This document shows, one piece after another, positions 6,792 through 12,053 of a stretch of DNA of 12,053 nucleotides; the first letter of the stretch is position 1, and every line of letters starts with the position of its first letter. The stretch lies in assembly GCA_900770535.1 (NCBI GenBank), contig CAAHDV010000075.1:1-12053 (forward strand), read 5' to 3'. Origin of the DNA: Lachnospiraceae bacterium. GTDB taxonomy: Bacteria; Bacillota; Clostridia; Lachnospirales; Lachnospiraceae. The position numbers and the translations under genes were made by a program. Under the pieces are notes generated by a model that was not told the DNA's origin, did no database searches, and saw only the letters and a list, made by a program, of their open reading frames with translations.

Positions 6792-7406
6792 CTATTTCAG
6801 CTTCAGTACTGCCACCTGCTGCAGCATCTCCCCATTCAGTTCGATGGAATTTCCCGCATACTCTACGACGCAGTCGCAAAGATTCGTGAACTCATCCAGG
6901 GTTCCGATGACATCGTAGCCAAAATCTGCCCCGCAGTAGTGCATGGGAATGGTAACCCGCGGCTGAATCTGATCGATGAGGACTTTGGCCTGCTTTGCAT
7001 CAATGGTGTAGAAGCCGCCCACCGGGATCATCACCGCGTCCAGCCCTTTTAACTGCTCAATCTGCTCCGGCTCCAGCTCGCATCCGAGATCTCCCAGATG
7101 AGCCACGCGATAGGTTCCGTCATCGAAAATACGAATGCAGTTTTCGCCTCGTTTTGCGCCCTGCACCTCATCATGCCAGGTATGAATTTCCGTGATGGTA
7201 AATGGTGACGGTGTCTGGTCCTGTTTCAGAGTCACAACCGCTCTTGCATTATGATCTTTATGCTCGTGACTGCAGAATACCGCGTCTGCGGTCTCCCGCA
7301 CCGGCGCAAGTCCCGGCACGTAGTCATCCTCATACGGATCCAGAATCACTGTGTATCCGTTCGATTCCATTTTAAAGCAGGAATGTCCAAGCCATGTAAG
7401 TTTCAT
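6792..7406 (-). CDS. Metallo-beta-lactamase-fold metal-dependent hydrolase (UlaG-like)
   Basis: A compact 204-residue hydrolase of the metallo-beta-lactamase superfamily, in the cytosolic group that includes UlaG-like lactonases and UPF0173 proteins. It starts with MKLTWLGHSCF, typical of that group. Metal-binding residues are visible as HEHKDH (His47, His49, Asp51, His52), probably Asp106 in HLGD and His156 in PMHY. His75 and His78 may also contribute. Two ATGs in a row stand at the start. The second (7404-7406) is chosen because AGGAGG (7412-7417) is five bases from it and only two from the first, and using the first adds one Met. It is the last gene of the tct operon, ahead of the terminator. 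Hydrolysis of a lactone or phosphoester linked to the imported acid is possible, but the substrate is unknown. Confidence 0.88.
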   Translation of the reverse strand: MKLTWLGHSCFKMESNGYTVILDPYEDDYVPGLAPVRETADAVFCSHEHKDHNARAVVTLKQDQTPSPFTITEIHTWHDEVQGAKRGENCIRIFDDGTYRVAHLGDLGCELEPEQIEQLKGLDAVMIPVGGFYTIDAKQAKVLIDQIQPRVTIPMHYCGADFGYDVIGTLDEFTNLCDCVVEYAGNSIELNGEMLQQVAVLKLK

Positions 7407-7442
7407 CATATCCTCCTCACAAAAAATATTTTTTCTGCTTAC

Positions 7443-7640
7443 TTAATTTTCATCATCAGCATCCAGGTTCATTTCTAACCTATAATAAATATCGATATCC
7501 CGAATAATACCATCAATATCTTCATTGCCTAAATCATCCATCCACTCATGCAGTTCATTGATTGTTATGATTTCCTCTATTGCATTTCTGTAGCGCTTTT
7601 GTATAATCTCCATGCCATTTGCACGAATTTCACAAATCAT
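7443..7640 (-). CDS. Unknown 65-residue acidic protein, overlapping tctA by ATGA
   Basis: I do not recognise a family. The predicted protein is acidic and likely helical, with the central run EEIITINELHEWMDDL (22-37) and a tail rich in Asp. It has no signal peptide or membrane segment. Its ATG overlaps the tctA stop in an ATGA (7637-7640), a common mark of translational coupling, and it ends 33 bases before the hydrolase ribosome site region. A recognisable separate ribosome site is weak. Base use is visibly more AT-rich than in the neighbours. An alternative start is Met10 at 7613. The position and clean frame support a real gene, but a short ORF at the end of a long one can arise by chance. 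Confidence 0.6.
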   Translation of the reverse strand: MICEIRANGMEIIQKRYRNAIEEIITINELHEWMDDLGNEDIDGIIRDIDIYYRLEMNLDADDEN

Positions 7641-9142
7641 TTCTTTTTCTCTTTTTTAAACATCCCCGTCAGCTTCTCCATATATGGCTTCGTCCACGGA
7701 ATATTGCCAAGCAGCACCCAGGCAATGCAGATCACCAGAAGAATGGTCTGCCAGTGTCCGAAGGTAGACATGAGCGGGTGGTCGGATGAGGAAGCCAGGG
7801 ACACGGCCTGACGGAAATTGGAATCCATCATCTGTCCCAGTACCATAGCCAGAATCAGCGGTGCTACCGGATAATCGAACCGGCGCATCAAAAAGCCGAT
7901 CAGGCCAAACAGGAACATCAGCGCCACGTCAAACAGGCGGTTGTTGCAGGAAAAGGAGCCAATCACGCAAAGGCTGGTTACCACCGGGATCATGACATTT
8001 TTCGGAATAGTGATCACACGGCTGATATGCGGTGCCACCAAAAGTCCCAGAAGGAGCAGCGCAAAGCAGGCAATGATACCGGCCACCAGAATGGCGTGAA
8101 ACGCTTCCGGATTCTTGCGGATAAACATCGGGCCCGGCTGCAGTCCGTGTACATAGAACACGGAAAGAATAATAGCCGTAACCGCGTCACCCGGAACAGC
8201 CAGGGTCAGCATCGGGATCAGCGCACCGCCAATGCAGGCGTTGTTGGAGGACTCGCTGGCCATGATGCCTTCCACCGCACCCTCGCCAAAGGGCACCTCC
8301 GGATTCTTCACAATACGCTTTGCCTCATTGTAGGCAATGAAGGACGCCACCGGACCGCCCGCGCCCGGCAGGGCACCCACCAGCATTCCGATAGTGGAAG
8401 TGTAAAGAGACAGCTTCCAGTGCTTTAGCACTTCCTTTAAGCTGACCTTTGTTTTCTCCATAGTCAGGACGTTCTGCTCCTGGCCCAGATTGTATACAAC
8501 ACTTAAGACTTCCGCGAAACCAAAGAATCCGACCAGGGCCGGAACGGTGCTGATGCCGCCCGCCAGATTCTGAATGCCAAAGGTCAGGCGCTTGGTGCCC
8601 ATGAGCGGGTCCAGGCCGATCATACTGATGACAAGGCCGATCATAACGCTAACAAGGCCCTTCGCATAATTTTTGGTGCTGACAGAGCCAACGGTCACCA
8701 GACCAAACAGCGCCAGCAGAAAGTAATCCATCTTGGTGAACTTGATCGCAATGGCGGATACCGGCTGCGCCAGAAGTCCCAGGGCAATAAAGCCGAATAC
8801 GCTTCCCAGGAAGGAATAAATGGTTGCGGTGAACAGTGCCTTATAAGACTGTCCTTTTTTAGACATCGGGTAGCCGTCCAGCGTGGTTACCACGGAAGAC
8901 GGAGCTCCCGGAATATTGATCAGGATTGCGGAAACCGCGCCGGAGAACACGCCGACCACATACACGCCCATGATCATGGCCAGAGCATCAGAATGATCCC
9001 AGGTATAGGTGATGGAAACTAAAAGCGCCGTTGCCATGGATACGGAAAGGCCCGGAATGGCGCCGACAAACAGTCCTGCCACAGATCCCAGAAGGACCAT
9101 CAGGAGGAACCGCAGATCTACGATCGATAACATTTCTAACAT
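7637..9142 (-). CDS. tctA: Tripartite tricarboxylate transporter large permease TctA
   Basis: This is the large membrane subunit of a TTT transporter, a sodium- or proton-driven importer that works with TctB in the membrane and a substrate-binding TctC. At 501 residues it has the standard length. The two diagnostic repeats are present: GAIPGLSVSMATA (27-39) and GALPGAGGPVASFIAYNEAKR (256-276), together with EGIMASESSNNACIGGALIP (291-310). About twelve membrane segments can be seen, and the tail is lysine-rich. ATG 9140-9142 is preceded by AAAGGAG inside the end of tctB, 16 bases downstream of its stop. A second ATG three codons in is less likely. It lies between tctB and the unknown small gene in one minus-strand operon. 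Substrates in the family range from citrate to other di- and tricarboxylates, and the one here cannot be told. Confidence 0.93.
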   Translation of the reverse strand: MLEMLSIVDLRFLLMVLLGSVAGLFVGAIPGLSVSMATALLVSITYTWDHSDALAMIMGVYVVGVFSGAVSAILINIPGAPSSVVTTLDGYPMSKKGQSYKALFTATIYSFLGSVFGFIALGLLAQPVSAIAIKFTKMDYFLLALFGLVTVGSVSTKNYAKGLVSVMIGLVISMIGLDPLMGTKRLTFGIQNLAGGISTVPALVGFFGFAEVLSVVYNLGQEQNVLTMEKTKVSLKEVLKHWKLSLYTSTIGMLVGALPGAGGPVASFIAYNEAKRIVKNPEVPFGEGAVEGIMASESSNNACIGGALIPMLTLAVPGDAVTAIILSVFYVHGLQPGPMFIRKNPEAFHAILVAGIIACFALLLLGLLVAPHISRVITIPKNVMIPVVTSLCVIGSFSCNNRLFDVALMFLFGLIGFLMRRFDYPVAPLILAMVLGQMMDSNFRQAVSLASSSDHPLMSTFGHWQTILLVICIAWVLLGNIPWTKPYMEKLTGMFKKEKKK

Positions 9143-9158
9143 CGGTTTTTTCTCCTTT

Positions 9159-9701
9159 CTATGGCAGCATCACATGCAGGCATGTGCGGAACGCAATACT
9201 CAAAAACAGAGAAGTGCACACCGGCACCAGAATCAGCACTGGCACCTTCCGCACACCCATGAATGCCATCATGGCAATCAGGAATACCACGGTTGCCACC
9301 TCAAAAATAGAGATGGTAATGCTGAAGGATAAAATACCGATGGTGACGCGCGGGATGGATACCTCGCCCAGCACCAGATAATACAGCACGCAAAGAATCA
9401 GGACCACAAGAACCGAAAGCAGTTTGCTGCGCGTTTTCGCAGTATCCTGTACCGGCTGCCCGGCAGCTTTCTGCGCTGTTCCGGCTGCGGCCCGCTTCAT
9501 CTCCAGGACGCCCTGACCCATGATCCAGACAGAAAGTCCGATCAGAGCCGCCCCTACAAGGGCCGGGAACAGATACGGAGACTGGCTCCAGGCTTTATTA
9601 AACGATTTTGCATAGGACATAAGAGAATACGAGAGCAGCAAAATGCCGCTCCCGCAAAATAAGATACCCTCTGCAATTAACGAAGATACTTTGTTTTTCA
9701 T
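9159..9701 (-). CDS. tctB: Tripartite tricarboxylate transporter small permease TctB
   Basis: This is the small membrane subunit of the TTT system, 180 residues with four hydrophobic helices: about 10-30 and 45-65, then 93-112 and 118-170, the last being long enough for two. TctB proteins vary in sequence, so the assignment rests on size, this topology, and its place between tctC and tctA. A hydrophilic, Ala/Gln-rich loop (70-90) separates the halves. The gene begins three bases after the tctC stop, with AGGAG lying inside the end of tctC, so the two are tightly coupled. It helps TctA accept ligand from the binding protein. Confidence 0.85.
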   Translation of the reverse strand: MKNKVSSLIAEGILFCGSGILLLSYSLMSYAKSFNKAWSQSPYLFPALVGAALIGLSVWIMGQGVLEMKRAAAGTAQKAAGQPVQDTAKTRSKLLSVLVVLILCVLYYLVLGEVSIPRVTIGILSFSITISIFEVATVVFLIAMMAFMGVRKVPVLILVPVCTSLFLSIAFRTCLHVMLP

Positions 9702-9704
9702 GGA

Positions 9705-10826
9705 TTACTCCTCAATTCTCGCAATACCGAACTCTTCCGGGCTCTTCTCTGCTACGCCGTTATCGTACTGCAGCCAGCAGATGACGGATTTCCAGTTGTC
9801 ATAGAATTCTTTGATGGATGCCTCGTCGGTGTATTTCTCAAATACCGGATCTGCTGCGTTCTGTTTTACAAAATCAGTCCACTCCGGATCTGCGAATACC
9901 TTCTTGGCAGCTGCCTTTAATACGTCAACAACCTCCTGCGGAGTGTCATTGTTCACAACGAAGCTTAACAGGGTGTACGGAATGTTTAAGTATTTCTCGG
10001 ACTCCGGAACTACCTCGGTGAAGGCCGGAATATCCGGGTACGCTTCCATTCTCTCGTTGGAGAATACTGCTAACGGTTTTACATCGCCGCTCTCAATGTA
10101 GCCGCCGAGGGTGGAGATGTTCGGATTGGTGAAATCCACCTGTCCGCCGATAACACCAAGCAGTGCATCATTACCGGAATCGAAGCTGGTCATTGCTACA
10201 TCGTAGCCAAGCTCTTTTAATACCAGACCCTGATTGTGACCGCTTCCGCCAGGACCGGAATGGGACATGGTTACCTTGCCAGGATTTGCCTTGATGTCGT
10301 CGAGCAGCTCTTCCAGGGTGTTGTACTTGGAATCCTTGCCGACTACCAGTACCTTCGGGTCACCAACTAACGGGGAGATAACGGTAAAGTCCTCATAATC
10401 CAGGTCACAGATGTTCATGGTGCGGTAGGTACCCAGGGTCTCTGCGCAGACTAACAGGGTGTAGCCGTCAGACGGCTGCTCCTTTACGGACTGGCAGCCG
10501 ATAGAACCGGATGCACCGCCCTGGTTGGTTACGGTGATGGACTGGCCTAAATATTTCTCAAGAAGGGCTGCAAGCTTTCTGCCCCACACATCGGTGGTGC
10601 CGCCTGCGCCGTAAGGAATGATCATATTGATCGGTTTGGTCGGATAATCAGCAGTTGCAACCAGATCGCTGTCTGCTGCCTCACTGCTCTCTGCTGCTTC
10701 TGCCGCAGTTGTCTCTGCCGCAGACTCTGCTGCCTTGGTGGTCTCGGATGTGGATACGGAAACGCTGCATGCCGTCAGGGACAGGCACATTGCGGCTGCC
10801 GTAGCCAGTGCAATGATTTTTCTCAT
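9705..10826 (-). CDS. tctC: Tripartite tricarboxylate transporter substrate-binding lipoprotein TctC
   Basis: This is the extracellular receptor of the TTT importer, anchored to the membrane as a lipoprotein as expected in a Gram-positive. It is 373 residues with a signal peptide ending in lipobox LTAC, so Cys20 would be lipidated, followed by an Ala/Glu/Ser/Thr-rich flexible linker (about 21-58) and the two-lobed Bug/TctC domain. Family loops that bind a carboxylate group are visible: PYGAGGTTD (71-79) and HSGPGGSGHNQG (189-200). The start has AGGAG eleven bases upstream. It is the first gene of the operon, as usual, so expression is set by the promoter at 10931-10959 and its upstream palindromes. 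No TctDE two-component pair is adjacent. Confidence 0.93.
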   Translation of the reverse strand: MRKIIALATAAAMCLSLTACSVSVSTSETTKAAESAAETTAAEAAESSEAADSDLVATADYPTKPINMIIPYGAGGTTDVWGRKLAALLEKYLGQSITVTNQGGASGSIGCQSVKEQPSDGYTLLVCAETLGTYRTMNICDLDYEDFTVISPLVGDPKVLVVGKDSKYNTLEELLDDIKANPGKVTMSHSGPGGSGHNQGLVLKELGYDVAMTSFDSGNDALLGVIGGQVDFTNPNISTLGGYIESGDVKPLAVFSNERMEAYPDIPAFTEVVPESEKYLNIPYTLLSFVVNNDTPQEVVDVLKAAAKKVFADPEWTDFVKQNAADPVFEKYTDEASIKEFYDNWKSVICWLQYDNGVAEKSPEEFGIARIEE

Positions 10827-10871
10827 AAGTTACTACACTCCTCTTTTTATTTTGTTACATTCTTCCCCACA

Positions 10872-10917
10872 GCATGGTGTTCTCCGGATGCATACAAAAC
10901 CAGCATCCGCGCCATGC
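10872..10917 (-). promoter_or_regulatory. Nested inverted repeats in the tctC leader
   Basis: An inner stem, CGGATGC (10885-10891) with GCATCCG (10903-10909), lies within an outer stem, GCATGG (10872-10877) with CCATGC (10912-10917). The loop is 11 bases. The unpaired stretches between the stems are seven bases on one side and two on the other. It sits at the very 5' end of the inferred transcript, so it may stabilise the mRNA or act as a regulatory structure. No known riboswitch class is recognised. Confidence 0.5.
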
Positions 10918-10930
10918 AGTGCTAAGCTCG

Positions 10931-10959
10931 ATTATATCACAGGAAGTGGGCGGATTCAA
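10931..10959 (-). promoter_or_regulatory. Promoter of the tctCBA operon with extended -10
   Basis: On the minus strand TTGAAT (10954-10959), a 17-base spacer and TATAAT (10931-10936) with a preceding TG make a strong housekeeping promoter. The start would be near 10925, with a leader of about 100 bases before the tctC ATG. A weaker set, TTGAGA (11025-11030) and TATAAC (11001-11006) with 18 bases between, lies further upstream. Confidence 0.72.
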
Positions 10960-10961
10960 CA

Positions 10962-10999
10962 AAAGCTTTGTCGAGTTAAAGCTTTAAACTATAATAGTT
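10962..10999. promoter_or_regulatory. Cluster of palindromes upstream of the tct promoter
   Basis: AAAGCTTT occurs at 10962-10969 and 10978-10985, with centres 16 bases apart. The second extends to TTAAAGCTTTAA (10976-10987), and AACTAT-A-ATAGTT (10987-10999) follows. Relative to the inferred start near 10925 the centres fall at about -41, -57 and -68, positions suited to an activator or a repressor. No candidate regulator gene lies in the tct operon. Confidence 0.45.
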
Positions 11000-11051
11000 A
11001 GTTATAGCAGTTATTCGTTCGCGTTCTCAACTCTCCGGGCAGAATCCGGGA

Positions 11052-11080
11052 TTGTATTCTTTCCATAAAAATGTTATGAT
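11052..11080 (+). promoter_or_regulatory. Probable promoter of the shikimate kinase gene
   Basis: TTGTAT (11052-11057) and TATGAT (11075-11080) are 17 bases apart, with a start near 11087 and a short leader before the GAGGA ribosome site at 11104-11108. The -10 is good and the -35 only moderate. Confidence 0.5.
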
Positions 11081-11116
11081 TTTTTATGACTCTAAAACAA
11101 AGTGAGGAATCGCGTC

Positions 11117-11638
11117 ATGATAACAAAACCGGTTTTTCTGTGCGGCTATACCAGCAGCGGAAAAACAACTGTTGGAAAGGAACTGGCCAAACAGCTTGGC
11201 GTTTCCTTTTTTGACACCGACGCGCTGCTTGCAAGGCAGGCTGGTCAGACACCCCAGCAGATCTTTGCGGAAAAGGGCGAAGCTTATTTCCGGGATCTGG
11301 AACATGAAATTGCACGCCAGACTGCTGCATATCCGCCCTGCGTTATCTCCACCGGAGGCGGAATGCTGATTTCCGAGCGCAACGGAAAGCTTCTCTCTGA
11401 AGCCGGCACCATTATCTATTTAAACCGGCCCTTTGAAGCCTGTTACCGCAGTCTCATGCAGAACCCGGACCGACCGCTCATCAAAAATAATACCAGAGAG
11501 GAGCTGCGGGAACGCTACGAAAAGCGCGCGGTTTCTTACCAGACTTATGCGGATTTTACGGTAAAGAATGACCGCACACCACAACTGACCGCACAGCGGA
11601 TTGTAGAATTCCTGAAAACGAAACGGACCGCAAACTAG
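11117..11638 (+). CDS. aroK: Shikimate kinase
   Basis: This enzyme phosphorylates shikimate with ATP, the fifth step of the chorismate pathway, in the cytosol. At 173 residues it has standard length. The P-loop GYTSSGKT (10-17), DTD with shikimate-contacting Asp (33-35), the FRDLEHE segment (58-64), the GGG turn (80-82) and the lid arginine in NPDRPLI (116-122) are all visible. The frame is also open from a GTG at 11102, but ATG 11117 is chosen because GAGGA (11104-11108) is eight bases upstream and the protein then begins directly at the first strand. It is divergent from tctC and followed, after 154 bases and a separate promoter, by DAHP synthase of the same pathway. AroL naming is equally possible. 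Confidence 0.92.
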   Translation: MITKPVFLCGYTSSGKTTVGKELAKQLGVSFFDTDALLARQAGQTPQQIFAEKGEAYFRDLEHEIARQTAAYPPCVISTGGGMLISERNGKLLSEAGTIIYLNRPFEACYRSLMQNPDRPLIKNNTREELRERYEKRAVSYQTYADFTVKNDRTPQLTAQRIVEFLKTKRTAN

Positions 11639-11657
11639 CATTCTGCTGATTTTACGC

Positions 11658-11686
11658 TTGCAATTTTGTCTCAGACATACTATAAT
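11658..11686 (+). promoter_or_regulatory. Promoter of the DAHP synthase gene
   Basis: TTGCAA (11658-11663), a 17-base spacer and a perfect TATAAT (11681-11686) start a transcript near 11693, giving a leader of about 100 bases. DAHP synthase is therefore transcribed separately from shikimate kinase, though readthrough is likely since no terminator is seen after 11638. Confidence 0.75.
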
Positions 11687-11743
11687 ACGCTTTAACGCGT
11701 CAACGTGCGAATTTATTCACGCAGTTATAATAACAAACGAACT

Positions 11744-11763
11744 GCCGCACAGCCTGTTGCGGC
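11744..11763 (+). promoter_or_regulatory. Hairpin in the DAHP synthase leader
   Basis: GCCGCA (11744-11749) pairs with TGCGGC (11758-11763) across an eight-base loop, ending 17 bases before the ribosome site at 11781. It is not followed by a T run, so it is not a simple attenuator. No T-box specifier or tryptophan-rich leader peptide is evident. Confidence 0.4.
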
Positions 11764-11792
11764 GCATCATTTACAAAACGAGGAGAACAATT

Positions 11793-12053
11793 ATGGCATT
11801 CGAATTCATAAACAAGCTGCCGACCCCGGCAGAGATCAAAGAACAGTTCCCGCTTCCGGCAGAGTTCATAGCACGCAAAGCAGAACGTGATGAGGAAGTA
11901 AAAAAGGTCATCAGCGGAGAAAGTGATAAGTTCCTGGTACTCATCGGACCGTGTTCCGCAGATAATGAGGACGCAGTACTGGATTACACCAGCCGCCTGA
12001 TCGACGTTCAGGAAAAGACCAAAGACCGCCTGGTTATCGTACCGCGTGTCTAC
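11793..12053 (+). CDS. aroF: Class I DAHP synthase (3-deoxy-7-phosphoheptulonate synthase), 3' end beyond window
   Basis: This enzyme joins phosphoenolpyruvate and erythrose 4-phosphate in the first step of the aromatic amino acid pathway. Only the first 87 residues are present and the frame runs off the window end. The segment LIGPCSADNEDAVLDY (50-65) and the closing VPRVY are characteristic of the AroF/G/H class I family and precede the phosphoenolpyruvate-binding part. The N-terminal PLPAEFIARKAERDEEV segment resembles the N-terminal extension that carries feedback control in the enterobacterial isozymes, but the effector cannot be told. The start at 11793 has AGGAG (11781-11785) seven bases upstream. 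It follows shikimate kinase on the same strand and has its own promoter. Confidence 0.93.
   Translation, partial: MAFEFINKLPTPAEIKEQFPLPAEFIARKAERDEEVKKVISGESDKFLVLIGPCSADNEDAVLDYTSRLIDVQEKTKDRLVIVPRVY

Noticed and set aside
8027..8428. Plus-strand open frame of 133 codons inside tctA
   Set aside because: It is antisense to conserved TctA motifs, and its composition (His, Arg and Gln rich) is that of a complementary-strand artefact.
11705..11890. Small open frame overlapping the DAHP synthase start, as a possible aromatic leader peptide
   Set aside because: It starts at a GTG without a ribosome site, has only two Tyr early and no Trp or Phe run, and mostly reads DAHP synthase in another frame.
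1..12053. CRISPR array, tRNA, rRNA or intact insertion sequence
   Set aside because: No repeat-spacer pattern, tRNA-like cloverleaf, rRNA sequence or intact transposase was seen on reading both strands.

Overview
The window looks like a chromosomal segment of a gut-type Clostridia, most likely of the Lachnospiraceae or a close relative. Evidence for this is the strong AGGAGG-type ribosome binding sites, the roughly balanced base composition, the Ala/Glu/Ser-rich linker of the TctC lipoprotein, and a Tn4451/Tn5397-type serine recombinase with DUF4368-like tail. The genus cannot be read from sequence alone.

Layout. (1) 1-1013: the scar of a mobilizable or integrative element. It holds the 3' part of mobC followed directly by a decapitated, frameshifted C-terminal fragment of a large serine recombinase, closed by a 13-bp hairpin that overlaps its stop codon. 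(2) 1253-4406, minus strand: an operon of an aconitase-superfamily hydro-lyase (LeuC-like large and LeuD-like small subunits) and a GntP-family permease. (3) 4688-6715, plus strand, divergent from the operon: a GntR/FCD regulator and a MATE exporter, 18 bases apart. The 281-base divergent spacer carries two identical 16-bp palindromes, one at each promoter, which are almost certainly the regulator's operators. (4) 6734-6773: an 18-bp perfect hairpin that terminates the convergent units. (5) 6792-10826, minus strand: a tripartite tricarboxylate transporter operon (tctC-tctB-tctA), followed by a 65-residue unknown protein overlapping tctA by ATGA, and a metallo-beta-lactamase-fold hydrolase. Its promoter has an extended -10, two AAAGCTTT palindromes just upstream of the -35, and a nested inverted repeat in the leader. 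(6) 11117-12053, plus strand: shikimate kinase, then the start of a class I DAHP synthase, each with its own promoter. These are core aromatic biosynthesis genes.

How it fits together. The dehydratase pair has no leuA or leuB beside it and sits with a permease, a FadR-type regulator and an exporter, so it reads as an inducible catabolic module for a small hydroxy- or unsaturated dicarboxylic acid rather than leucine biosynthesis. The substrate cannot be assigned. The neighbouring TctCBA system is a second, high-affinity carboxylate importer. Whether it serves the same pathway is open, because the GntR palindrome is not found at its promoter. The most unusual elements are the paired operators, the dehydratase of unknown substrate coupled to a MATE exporter, and the unknown small protein within the tct operon.
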